Assembly: GCA_036170795.1 (NCBI GenBank)
Contig: JAVHPX010000008.1
Coordinates: 1-24,189, forward strand
Origin: UBA8515 sp036170795
GTDB lineage: Bacteria > Patescibacteriota > Minisyncoccia > Phycocordibacterales > UBA9973
Length of the DNA: 24,189 bases
Reading direction: 5' to 3'
The position numbers and the translations under genes are program-made. Position 1 is the stretch's first letter. The number at the start of each line of letters is the position of its first letter. Positions 13,493 through 21,293 of the stretch are shown in pieces. Below the pieces are notes generated by a model, which did no database searches, was not told where the DNA came from, and saw only the letters and a program-made list of their open reading frames with translations.

Positions 13493-15010
13493 TTAAATCT
13501 TTAAAAGAGTCACAAACTCTTCAGACTCCGTGAGTCCATTTACAACTTCAACCATACCACCATCACCCTCTAATCCTGTAGTAATAGGAACTTCTTTAAA
13601 TTTCTTTGTTTTCGTATTTGTAATTATTCTAATAGTTTTTGTACCATCCTTAGCTACTATAACTGCTCGAGATGGAACAACAATAACATGACTTTTACTC
13701 TTAACATTTATAGTCATATTTGCTGTCATACCAGGACGAAGGTCTTTGACTTGTTCTATACTTGCAGTAACCTTATAATTTACTACTCCAGAAACAAGAG
13801 TTGAAGAAGGATCAATTTCAGTAATTTTACCTTTAAAAGTTTTATTAGAACCTAATGCATCAAAATTAATATCAACTGGTGTTCCAATAGAAATACTTGC
13901 AATATTTGCTTCATTAATATTTGTTTCAAGATAAATATTTGAAACATCCTGAAGGACAACAACTTCTTTGAGTGCAGAAGCAAGTTCACCAGGCTTAATA
14001 TCAACACGAGTTATAGTTCCATCTGACGGGGCACGCAATATAGTATCCTCATATTTTGACTGAGCTCCTTGTGTTTGACCTTCTGCTGTAATAATATCTG
14101 CTTTAGCTAAATCAACATCTGATGTGCGAGCTTGGGCCTTCTTTAAAGCAAGCTCCGCTGTCCGTTGGTCTATGGCTGATTTCGCTTGTGAAAGTGCAAC
14201 CTGATATGCATTATAATTTGTTAAATAATTTGCTGCTTTTTTATTTGGAATCTCTATAATCCAATCAGATAAATTTATATTTGTGGTAAATGGAAATTTA
14301 ATATATAAACCCGAATTACCAATTGGCTGAGCAATTATTGAATTACTTAAACCACTACCATTTGTAAGACCTGAAACAGTAAAACTAGTTCCACCAGTAC
14401 TTGAATAATAATTCAAATTGATTATTCCCTCCTTTCCTAAATTATAAGTTCCGCTTATAACTGGAGCTTCATAATCTTTTGTAGTATCTTTAGGAACTGC
14501 TTCTAAATTGGAATTTAAAAGATTTTGATATGCATTTTTTACCAAAATATCCTGAGTCATTTTAGTTTGATCAAGAGAAACTTGGGCAAGAGTAATCTCT
14601 TCATTTGAAGCACCATCTAAAATTTTCTGTAGACGAGCTTTCGCAGCAGCCAAAGAACCACGTGCTTGAGTTAAACTTGCAAAAGCAGATCCTTGATCAA
14701 TAGTTGCAAGTATTTGACCACTTTTAACTTTATCACCAACTTTCACTTTCAGTGACTTAATAATACCACTTGAATTAAAAGATAAGTTTAAATCTGTCTT
14801 TGAAGTTACCTGCCCAGTAGAAAGGACTGTCTGCTTCAAATCTACATACTTAGCGATATCGGTAAGTATATTTTTAGAATTATCGACTGGTTTTAAAAAA
14901 TAAACAAGTAAAATAATAACGACACCAAGTATTACCCAGCTACGTTTCTTTTTTGAATATTTTTTTAAAAAATCAAAAAATATAGTTTTTTTATCATTCA
15001 TATTTAACAT
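13493..15010 (-). CDS. MacA/HlyD-like membrane fusion (adaptor) protein with inserted domain
   Basis: 505 residues: one N-terminal membrane helix (24-39, SWVILGVVIILLVYFL), lipoyl/barrel-sandwich halves ('GIIKSLKVKVGDKVKSGQILATID', 81-106, and 'TILRAPSDGTITRVDIKPGELAS', about 323-345), coiled-coil arms (107-168 and 264-321), then beta-barrel and membrane-proximal domains ('DVSNIYLETNINEANIASISIGTPVDINFDALG' onward). Between the arms, where classic MacA has only a hairpin tip, about residues 173-262 form a Gly/Ser/Asn-rich beta segment ('ISGTYNLGKEGIINLNYYSS', 'NSGLYIKFPF', 'LSDWIIEIPN'). That is where MacA would meet TolC. No outer-membrane partner is visible here. The second Met (residue 4) is an alternative start. 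Confidence 0.9.
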   Translation of the reverse strand: MLNMNDKKTIFFDFLKKYSKKKRSWVILGVVIILLVYFLKPVDNSKNILTDIAKYVDLKQTVLSTGQVTSKTDLNLSFNSSGIIKSLKVKVGDKVKSGQILATIDQGSAFASLTQARGSLAAAKARLQKILDGASNEEITLAQVSLDQTKMTQDILVKNAYQNLLNSNLEAVPKDTTKDYEAPVISGTYNLGKEGIINLNYYSSTGGTSFTVSGLTNGSGLSNSIIAQPIGNSGLYIKFPFTTNINLSDWIIEIPNKKAANYLTNYNAYQVALSQAKSAIDQRTAELALKKAQARTSDVDLAKADIITAEGQTQGAQSKYEDTILRAPSDGTITRVDIKPGELASALKEVVVLQDVSNIYLETNINEANIASISIGTPVDINFDALGSNKTFKGKITEIDPSSTLVSGVVNYKVTASIEQVKDLRPGMTANMTINVKSKSHVIVVPSRAVIVAKDGTKTIRIITNTKTKKFKEVPITTGLEGDGGMVEVVNGLTESEEFVTLLKI

Positions 15011-15019
15011 TATTTAATA

Positions 15020-15529
15020 TTATTTAATTCCAACAAGTTCAACATCAAATATAAGAGTAGAATTAGCTGGGATAGAACCGACAGCACGAGGACCGTAACC
15101 TTTTTCTGGAGAAATTGTTAAAGTTTTCTTTTGACCAATCTTCATACCGACAAGACCCTCGTCCCAACCAGCTATAACTTGACCTGCTCCTAATGTAAAT
15201 TCATAAGGCTCAACATGATTAAATTTTGGGTCAATATTAGAATCAAAAACTGTTCCATTTGTTAAACGACCGGTGTAATTCATTGACAATATATCTCCCT
15301 TTTTTGCTATTCTTTCCATAGATTTTTGTGTTAATTCCGACTTTTTTTCTATCGGATTATTATTAATAGTGGCTTGTTCTGTTGTATCTGTTGTTATTAA
15401 TTTATTGATATTATCTTCCGTCTTTGTTTCCAATGGCCTATTGTAAAGAAAATAAATACCAAAACCAATAATAGAAATCACAATAATAACAGAAATTATA
15501 ATACTCATACTTCCTTTTTGTTTTTGCAT
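15020..15529 (-). CDS. Membrane-anchored FKBP-type peptidyl-prolyl isomerase
   Basis: 169 residues: one N-terminal anchor (about 8-28, MSIIISVIIVISIIGFGIYFL), a polar linker (30-75), and an FKBP domain (about 76-169: 'KGDILSMNYTGRLTNGTVFDSN', 'FTLGAGQVIAGWDEGLVGMKIGQKKTLTISPEKGYGPRAVGSIPANSTLIFDVELVGI'). Active-site residues D, F, V-I, W and Y of the family are present. It probably folds exported proteins outside the membrane. It is the first gene of the exporter operon (9 nt before the adaptor), suggesting it assists the transporter or its substrate. Confidence 0.93.
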   Translation of the reverse strand: MQKQKGSMSIIISVIIVISIIGFGIYFLYNRPLETKTEDNINKLITTDTTEQATINNNPIEKKSELTQKSMERIAKKGDILSMNYTGRLTNGTVFDSNIDPKFNHVEPYEFTLGAGQVIAGWDEGLVGMKIGQKKTLTISPEKGYGPRAVGSIPANSTLIFDVELVGIK

Positions 15530-15561
15530 TTTATAAATAAAAAGTTAACTAATATACAAGT

Positions 15562-15570
15562 ATTATAACA
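15562..15570 (-). promoter_or_regulatory. Extended -10 promoter of the FKBP-exporter operon
   Basis: Reverse-strand TGTTATAAT (15570-15562) is an extended -10; no -35 match is seen. The start would be near 15555, with a leader of about 26 nt. An A:T-only inverted repeat (TTAAAAAATA/TATTTTTTAA, about 15572-15599) precedes it at the end of the ATPase gene and may act as a weak terminator. Confidence 0.5.
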
Positions 15571-15596
15571 TTTTAAAAAATATTTAAAAGTATTTT

Positions 15597-17465
15597 TTAA
15601 ATATTTTTTTTAATAGATATACCTGCTCTTAATGCATAAAGTATGACTACCACATCAATACATTCTTGAATTATAGCACCCCAAAAAGGAATAAGATAAC
15701 CCAAAAAAGCGATAATCATAAATATAGAAGATAAGCCAATACCAATAAATATTCCTTCACGAGCGACACTAAGTGAACGTTTTGCAATTAAATATGCATC
15801 ATATACAAGTCCAACTGAACCAGAAATAATAACAATATCTGCACTATCACTTGCTGCAGTTGCACCATGTGTACCTAAAGCAATCCCTACATCAGCTTGA
15901 GCAAGAGCAGGAGCATCATTTACTCCATCACCAACCATTGCAACTATTTGATTATCTTTATCTTGAATATCTTTTACAAAACTAAGCTTCTGATCCGGAA
16001 GACATTCTGCTTTATATTCATCTATGTTCAATGACAAAGCTATAGGACGCGCAACAGATTCTTTGTCTCCTGAAAGTAAAATCATACGAGAAGCACCATT
16101 TCTTTTTAGGTCTACAAAAAGATTTTTAGCATCATCTCTTATTTCATCACGAAATAGTACAACTCCTAATAACTTTTTATCTTGAGCAAGATACACCGGG
16201 ATAACACCTTCTGTATGCTCTTTTTGATATGATTTTATAATCTCATTTGGGAAAATAACTCCTAAGTTCTCAAGAAAAGATAGTTTACCAAAAATATATT
16301 TATCACCATTTATCTCACCAGTTACTCCATCTCCAAATATCTCTTTAAATTTTTCTGGATAAATTAAATTTCCTTTTTGACTTTTTTCAAAATGATCAAT
16401 TAATGAACGAGCAAGTATATGTACCGATAATTGATCTAGAGATGCTGATAACTTAAGAACTTCATCATCTGGTATTGATGAATAAGTATATACCGCATGA
16501 ATCTTTGGTGCACCTAAAGTTACCGTGCCAGTCTTATCAAAAATAAAAGTTTTTACACGATCTAATGCTTCGAGGGCTCCACCATTTTTAACAATAATAC
16601 CCTTACGTGAAGCAGAACTCATACCAGACATAAATGCAATCGGGGTCGCAAGTATTAATGGACAAGGAGTAGCAACAACAAGAACAGCAAGAATTCGAAC
16701 AACATCACCAGATATAAAATAAGCAAACCCTGCTACAACTAAAGTAAATATTGTAAAATAAACACTATACTTATCTGCAAGACGAACAAATGGTGCTTTA
16801 TTCTCTTCTGCTTGGCGCACCATTTTTACAATAGCTTCAAGACGACTATCAGAAAGAGCTTTTATGGTACGAATCTCAAGCATTGAATCAGTGTTGACCG
16901 TACCAGCAAGAACAGTAGAACCCTTGGACTTCTTAACTGGGATAGACTCGCCAGTCATTATACTCTCATCTACATAAGAATCCCCTTCTTCAACAACACC
17001 ATCGACAGATATAACTTCACCTGCCTTTACTAACACATGAGTACCTACGGTAACTTCATGACTATCAATATCAATAATAATATTATCTTTTTTTATATGG
17101 GCATTAGAAGGAATTAAAGAAAGTAGAGATGAGAGAGATTTACGAGCACGTATCATGGCATAACTCTCCAAAGCTTCACCTCCTGAGAGCATCAACAATA
17201 CAATTGTACCTGGTATGTATTGTCTAAAAATAACAGAAAAGGCAAGTGCGAGACCAGCTATAAGATCTACTCCAAATTTATTTTTAAAAATACTAATAAT
17301 AATTTCAATCCAAATTGGAATAGAAAAAATTACAAGAACTATACCTAATAAATTATTAGATATTTTATCAAAATTATATAAATGCAACAAAAACGCAAAC
17401 AAAAGTGACACAGCTACAATAATTGGCGTCCATTTATGAAATAGTTTTTGTATTTTTAATAACAT
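15597..17465 (-). CDS. P1B-type heavy-metal-transporting ATPase
   Basis: 622 residues. It has membrane helices near 14-60 and 68-95, an A-domain with TGES (171-174), the ion-binding helix motif ATPCPLILATP (265-275), phosphorylation motif DKTGT with Asp310, a nucleotide domain, hinge 'VAMVGDGVNDAPALAQADVGIALG', and two C-terminal helices. It has no N-terminal CxxC metal-binding domain or His-rich tail. The usual P1B 'HP' motif reads SVHILARSL, a form shared by the related TPCP subgroup as far as I recall. The metal cannot be assigned from sequence alone (Cu, Zn/Cd or Mn-type are all possible). It starts 13 nt after the fusA stop, so it is probably read through from fusA, occupying the place where tuf often sits. 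Confidence 0.93.
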   Translation of the reverse strand: MLLKIQKLFHKWTPIIVAVSLLFAFLLHLYNFDKISNNLLGIVLVIFSIPIWIEIIISIFKNKFGVDLIAGLALAFSVIFRQYIPGTIVLLMLSGGEALESYAMIRARKSLSSLLSLIPSNAHIKKDNIIIDIDSHEVTVGTHVLVKAGEVISVDGVVEEGDSYVDESIMTGESIPVKKSKGSTVLAGTVNTDSMLEIRTIKALSDSRLEAIVKMVRQAEENKAPFVRLADKYSVYFTIFTLVVAGFAYFISGDVVRILAVLVVATPCPLILATPIAFMSGMSSASRKGIIVKNGGALEALDRVKTFIFDKTGTVTLGAPKIHAVYTYSSIPDDEVLKLSASLDQLSVHILARSLIDHFEKSQKGNLIYPEKFKEIFGDGVTGEINGDKYIFGKLSFLENLGVIFPNEIIKSYQKEHTEGVIPVYLAQDKKLLGVVLFRDEIRDDAKNLFVDLKRNGASRMILLSGDKESVARPIALSLNIDEYKAECLPDQKLSFVKDIQDKDNQIVAMVGDGVNDAPALAQADVGIALGTHGATAASDSADIVIISGSVGLVYDAYLIAKRSLSVAREGIFIGIGLSSIFMIIAFLGYLIPFWGAIIQECIDVVVILYALRAGISIKKNI

Positions 17466-17478
17466 AAATATTATATAT

Positions 17479-19632
17479 TTATTTACGAGACTCTATAATA
17501 GTTGTGGCAACATTAGCGGGTACAATATCATAACGAATAAATTCCATAGTAAAACCTGCACGGCCTTCAGTCATAGAACGAAGAGTTGTCATATAGCCAA
17601 ACATTTCAGAAAGAGGAACTACTGCTTTAACTACTTGATTCATACCACGATTTTCCATTCCTTCTATAATTCCACGTTTAGACGACAATGAACCAGTAAC
17701 ATCACCCATAAATTTCTCTGGAGTAATCACTTCAACTTGCATCATTGGTTCTAATATTACAGGACGTGCCATTCTACATGCATCCTGTATTGCCATACTA
17801 GCTGCAATTTTAAAAGCCATTTCATTTGAATCTACATCATGATAAGATCCATCATAAAGATCAACAGATACATTTTCAAGTTTAAATCCTGCAAGTACCC
17901 CCCTATCTAAACCTTCTTTAAATCCTTTCTCACAGGCAGGAATATATTCTTGTGGTATAGCTCCTCCTTTAATAGTATTCACAAATTCAAAACCTTTTTC
18001 ACGTTTTGTATTTTTAGGCAAATCTTCAATATCTACATTCATATCCATCGGCTTAACCTTAATCTTAACGTGACCATAGTTACCTCGGCCACCTGATTGC
18101 TTAATGTACTTACCTTCTACTTGAGCTTCACCTGTAATTGTCTCACGATATGCTACTTGCGGTTTACCAACATTTGTTTCTACAGAAAATTCACGTTTCA
18201 TACGATCAACAATAATTTCAAGATGAAGCTCTCCCATTCCTGCAATTATTGTCTCATTAGTTTCTGGATCTGTTGTTACTCGAAATGTTGGATCCTCTTG
18301 AACAAGTCGAGAAAGTGCCATACCCATCTTTTCTTGATCAGCTTTTGTCTTGGGTTCAACACGAAGAGAGATAACTGGCTCAGGAAATACAATACGATAA
18401 AGTTCAATTGGATGATCTTCATCACAAAGAGTATCTGAAGTAACTGTATCCTTAAGACCGACAGCCGCCGCTATTTCTCCTGCGTAAACTTTTTTAACTT
18501 CTTCACGTTCGTTTGCATGCATACGAAGAATTCTTCCAATACGTTCTTTATTGCGAGTACGAGGATTATAAATATAACTTCCTGCAGATACACTACCAGA
18601 ATACACTCGAAAGAATATAATCTGCCCGACGAATGGGTCAGTTGCTACTTTGAATGCAAGTGCGGAAAACGGCTCAGTATCAGAAGCAGGGCGATCCATA
18701 ACTTCATCAGTATCAGGATTTATACCTTGAATTGCTGGAATATCTAAAGGACTTGGAAGATAATCTACAACGGCATCAAGTATAAGTTGAACACCTTTAT
18801 TCTTAAGTGCACTTCCTGCAAAAACTGGGAAAACTTTATTGGCAATAACAGCTTGTCGCATGAGAGATTTTAATGTCGCAAGGTCTGGAATTTTACCTTC
18901 AAAGTAATCATTCATAATGATATCATCTTGTTCAACTATTTTTTCTATCAATTCTGCATGATATTTTTCTGCATCTGCTTTCAAATCATCAGGAATTTCT
19001 TTCTCTATAACTTTATTACCCATATCACCTTCAAAATAATATGCCTTCATTCTTAGAAGATCAATAACTCCTTCATGATTATCTTCAAGACCAATTGGAA
19101 TCTGCATACGAATAGCATTTTTATTTAAACGCTCAAGAATTGTTTTATATGAATGTTCAAATGAAGCACCTATACGATCAAGCTTATTGATAAAACATAT
19201 ACGAGGAACTTGTGCTTCATCAGCATAACGCCAGTTTGTCTCAGACTGTGGTTCTACACCTGCAACTCCATCGAAAACTACAACAGCACCGTCGAGTACA
19301 CGAAGAGAACGCTTAACCTCTACAGTAAAGTCAATGTGCCCAGGGGTGTCAATAATATTAAAACGATGTTTTTGTGTTTTATCAGGATGTCCATCTTTTA
19401 CTGCATAAGTAGGTGTCCAAAAACAAGTCACTGCAGCAGACGTAATAGTAATACCACGTTCCTTTTCTTGTTCCATCCAATCAGTAGTCGTATCACCATC
19501 ATGCACTTCACCAATCTTATGTGATACTCCAGTATAATAAAGAACACGCTCTGTTGTTGTCGTCTTACCAGCATCGATGTGGGCGATAATTCCTATATTT
19601 CGAACCTTCTCTAGTGGATAATCTCTTTCCAT
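17479..19632 (-). CDS. fusA: Translation elongation factor G
   Basis: GTPase that drives ribosomal translocation. 717 residues: G1 AHIDAGKTT (17-25), switch region 'DWMEQEKERGITITSAAVTC', G3 DTPGH (95-99), G4 NKLD (149-152), then domains II to V ('GSYHDVDSNEMAFKIAASMAIQDACRMARPVILEPMMQVEV', 'GYMTTLRSMTEGRAGFTMEF'). A small insertion (TPTYAVKDGHPDKTQ, about 73-87) precedes G3. The gene is separated from rpsL-rpsG by two other genes and a gap, and has its own promoter and a leader hairpin, so it is regulated at least partly on its own. Confidence 0.98.
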   Translation of the reverse strand: MERDYPLEKVRNIGIIAHIDAGKTTTTERVLYYTGVSHKIGEVHDGDTTTDWMEQEKERGITITSAAVTCFWTPTYAVKDGHPDKTQKHRFNIIDTPGHIDFTVEVKRSLRVLDGAVVVFDGVAGVEPQSETNWRYADEAQVPRICFINKLDRIGASFEHSYKTILERLNKNAIRMQIPIGLEDNHEGVIDLLRMKAYYFEGDMGNKVIEKEIPDDLKADAEKYHAELIEKIVEQDDIIMNDYFEGKIPDLATLKSLMRQAVIANKVFPVFAGSALKNKGVQLILDAVVDYLPSPLDIPAIQGINPDTDEVMDRPASDTEPFSALAFKVATDPFVGQIIFFRVYSGSVSAGSYIYNPRTRNKERIGRILRMHANEREEVKKVYAGEIAAAVGLKDTVTSDTLCDEDHPIELYRIVFPEPVISLRVEPKTKADQEKMGMALSRLVQEDPTFRVTTDPETNETIIAGMGELHLEIIVDRMKREFSVETNVGKPQVAYRETITGEAQVEGKYIKQSGGRGNYGHVKIKVKPMDMNVDIEDLPKNTKREKGFEFVNTIKGGAIPQEYIPACEKGFKEGLDRGVLAGFKLENVSVDLYDGSYHDVDSNEMAFKIAASMAIQDACRMARPVILEPMMQVEVITPEKFMGDVTGSLSSKRGIIEGMENRGMNQVVKAVVPLSEMFGYMTTLRSMTEGRAGFTMEFIRYDIVPANVATTIIESRK

Positions 19633-19650
19633 ATGTATAATTTACCTAAT

Positions 19651-19674
19651 AAAAATAAAAAGACACGAATGTCT
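19651..19674 (-). terminator. UUCG hairpin plus U-tract in the fusA leader
   Basis: Reverse strand: AGACA-TTCG-TGTCT (19674-19661) followed by TTTTATTTTT (19660-19651). It lies right at the predicted 5' end of the transcript (start near 19678) and before the fusA ATG at 19632. It may be an attenuator or a 5'-protecting hairpin; compare the secE leader. Confidence 0.5.
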
Positions 19675-19684
19675 ATGTCCATAG

Positions 19685-19713
19685 AATATACAATATATAG
19701 CCATATATTGCAA
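19685..19713 (-). promoter_or_regulatory. Promoter of fusA
   Basis: Reverse strand: -35 TTGCAA (19713-19708), 17-nt spacer, -10 TATATT (19690-19685). It lies immediately downstream of the terminator of the preceding gene. Confidence 0.65.
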
Positions 19714-19716
19714 ATG

Positions 19717-19745
19717 AAAAAGCGAAGTGATAAATCACTTCGCTT
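19717..19745 (-). terminator. Terminator of the unknown 132-residue gene
   Basis: AAGCGAAGTGA (reverse strand 19745-19735) pairs with TCACTTCGCTT (19730-19720), loop TTTA, continuing into a T-run (to 19717). The TGA stop of the gene is inside the 5' arm. Confidence 0.9.
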
Positions 19746-20133
19746 GAACAATAAAGTTATCAATGCTCTGTTTATGAAATTCAAAATTTTTTGAATATTC
19801 TGTCTTTATATAAACATTACAGGATGCCAATCTTATTGGTGGACCATTTTCTTTGATCCATTCTGTTGGATTGATAAACCATTCGTTAAAATCATCTTCT
19901 GAGATGTAAAAAGAAGTTTCTTTTTTATCAAATGAGATATCGGCCGTTGTAAAGATACGTTTTCTGCTAGGTTTAAAAATGTTAACACTTAGCTTCATCT
20001 TCACAATACCGCCATCCGATCTGTTTGAATTAGAAGCAAATACACCTTCTAACTTTTTTCTTTTTTGTAGGGCATTAATGTCTTTTTTTGAAATGAAGAA
20101 AAATAAATCATCTACTGCGAACATTCCTATCAT
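19735..20133 (-). CDS. Unknown 132-residue protein
   Basis: I do not recognise this protein. It is soluble and mixed alpha/beta: 'MFAVDDLFFFISKKDINALQKRKKLEGVFASN', a beta-rich middle ('GGIVKMKLSVNIFKPSRKRIFTTADISF', 'ETSFYISEDDFNEWF') and 'NVYIKTEYSKNFEFHKQSIDNFIVQAK'. No signal peptide, membrane helix or cysteine-rich motif is seen. It has its own promoter (TTGACA-16-TAATTT) and terminator, so it is a self-contained unit placed between the cas2-like gene and fusA. The start could also be the second Met (residue 4). Confidence 0.7.
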   Translation of the reverse strand: MIGMFAVDDLFFFISKKDINALQKRKKLEGVFASNSNRSDGGIVKMKLSVNIFKPSRKRIFTTADISFDKKETSFYISEDDFNEWFINPTEWIKENGPPIRLASCNVYIKTEYSKNFEFHKQSIDNFIVQAK

Positions 20134-20157
20134 TTTCGTAAGTTTTATTTACCCTTA

Positions 20158-20185
20158 AAATTACTCTTTTCACACAGTTTGTCAA
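20158..20185 (-). promoter_or_regulatory. Promoter of the 132-residue gene
   Basis: Reverse strand: consensus -35 TTGACA (20185-20180), 16-nt spacer, -10 TAATTT (20163-20158). The transcript would begin near 20151, 18 nt before the ATG at 20133. Confidence 0.55.
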
Positions 20186-20210
20186 GAATTGCACTGGCTT
20201 AGTATACAAT

Positions 20211-20603
20211 TTACGCCATGGCTGATATTGAAGAATCATATGGTCTAGCAAGTTTGAAAGTTTTAAGATTATCCCCTATTTTTATTTCTTTAAGATATCT
20301 AAGAAAATCCTTTGGTAGAGGTGATGGCCCAACCCAGACACTTTTTTGTATCATTACATAGCCAAATTTTATTAAATGCCGGCGAAACCAATCTCGCTCT
20401 TTTTTCAAATCATGTGGTATATCATACATAACAATTAAATTTTTAGGGGCCTCTTTTTCAAAGGAAGATGAAAATGAAGTATGATATGCGTTTCTCTTTC
20501 TAGAAGATATTTTGCTTTTCATTTTTTGAGAACTATTAAATACAGGTAGACCTAGGGCATTCACTTGCATACCTTTATAATAAATTTTCTTCCGAGGTGT
20601 CAT
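20211..20603 (-). CDS. Stand-alone Cas2-like / PaaX C-terminal-like protein
   Basis: 130 residues. The N-terminal 50 residues are basic and look disordered (K/R/S-rich). The rest has the Cas2-type ferredoxin fold pattern: strand 1 'NLIVMYDIPHD' with Asp61 at the position of the Cas2 metal-binding Asp, helix 'KKERDWFRRHLIKFGY', strand 'VMIQKSVWVGPS', helix 'PKDFLRYLKEIKIG' and strand 'LKTFKLARPY'. No cas1, other cas gene or repeat array is present, and it has no winged helix like that of full-length PaaX. A role in CRISPR adaptation is therefore not supported. A nuclease, toxin-like (VapD/Cas2 superfamily) or regulatory role is possible. The ATG follows TATAAT by 7 nt (leaderless). A 22-bp palindrome overlaps its -35 region. 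Confidence 0.75.
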   Translation of the reverse strand: MTPRKKIYYKGMQVNALGLPVFNSSQKMKSKISSRKRNAYHTSFSSSFEKEAPKNLIVMYDIPHDLKKERDWFRRHLIKFGYVMIQKSVWVGPSPLPKDFLRYLKEIKIGDNLKTFKLARPYDSSISAMA

Positions 20604-20610
20604 GTTGTTA

Positions 20611-20639
20611 ATTATATACCATTCTTATATATACGCCAT
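20611..20639 (-). promoter_or_regulatory. Leaderless promoter of the cas2-like gene
   Basis: Reverse strand: -10 TATAAT (20616-20611); the ATG at 20603 follows after 7 nt, so the mRNA should have essentially no leader. The -35 position at 17 nt (20639-20634) reads ATGGCG, a poor match, and lies inside the 22-bp palindrome, suggesting control by a bound protein. Confidence 0.5.
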
Positions 20640-20649
20640 GGCGTATATA
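20628..20649. promoter_or_regulatory. 22-bp perfect palindrome, likely operator
   Basis: Perfect dyad centred between 20638 and 20639, core ATACGCCATGGCGTAT with three further A/T pairs on each side. It overlaps the -35 region of the cas2-like promoter and lies 16 nt from the gap. The central TACGCCATGGC recurs at 20212-20222, at the end of the same gene. Confidence 0.65.
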
Positions 20650-20665
20650 GGGATAAATTATTGTA

Positions 20666-20765
20666 NNNNNNNNNNNNNNNNNNNNNNNNNNNNNNNNNNN
20701 NNNNNNNNNNNNNNNNNNNNNNNNNNNNNNNNNNNNNNNNNNNNNNNNNNNNNNNNNNNNNNNNN
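20666..20765. other. Scaffold gap (100 N)
   Basis: Exactly 100 N between the cas2-like promoter region and the end of rpsG; the true length is unknown. A terminator for rpsL-rpsG or further genes may be missing. Confidence 0.95.
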
Positions 20766-20795
20766 GGGAGTTTTGTGAGAATATATAAAATTAAA

Positions 20796-21266
20796 TTACC
20801 AAGCAAAGTGAGCGAAGGCTTTGTTACTCTCTGCCATCTTGTGTGTATCGTCACGCTTCTTGATAGCACTACCTTCATTCTTTGAAGCAAGGATTAATTC
20901 TTCAGCGAGCTTCTGGTGGATTGGAGCTCCTTTTTTTCCGCGTGCAGCAAGAATTATCCATCGCATTGCTAGGGCTTGGCGTCGTTCAGGGCGAACTTCA
21001 CGAGGAACCTGATAGTTTGCACCACCAATACGACGTGAACGAACTTCTACCATAGGACCTGCGTTCTTTATAGCTGTATCGAATACTTCAAGCGGATTTG
21101 GATTACCAGTTTTTTCTTTTATAATATCAAAAGCCATATAGACAGCTTTACGTGCAGTCTCTTTCTTACCATGAACCATAATATTATTTATAAACTTCCC
21201 AAGCTTTTGGGAATTATATGTTATATCAGGTTCTGCAATATTTCGATTTTTTATTTTGCGTCTCAT
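20796..21266 (-). CDS. rpsG: Ribosomal protein S7
   Basis: Small-subunit protein that nucleates assembly of the 16S rRNA 3' domain. 156 residues, the usual length. Shows 'LGKFINNIMVHGKKETARKAVYMAFDIIKEKTG', 'NAGPMVEVRSRRIGGANYQVPREVRPERRQALAMRWI' and 'RDDTHKMAESNKAFAHFAW'. It starts 27 nt after the rpsL stop and is cotranscribed with it. Confidence 0.98.
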   Translation of the reverse strand: MRRKIKNRNIAEPDITYNSQKLGKFINNIMVHGKKETARKAVYMAFDIIKEKTGNPNPLEVFDTAIKNAGPMVEVRSRRIGGANYQVPREVRPERRQALAMRWIILAARGKKGAPIHQKLAEELILASKNEGSAIKKRDDTHKMAESNKAFAHFAW

Positions 21267-21293
21267 TTGTAATTTTTAATTCATAATTCTTAA

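Noticed and set aside
20211..20603. CRISPR-Cas locus because of the Cas2-like protein
   Set aside because: No repeat-spacer array, cas1 or effector gene is visible on either strand; stand-alone Cas2-fold proteins are common outside CRISPR.
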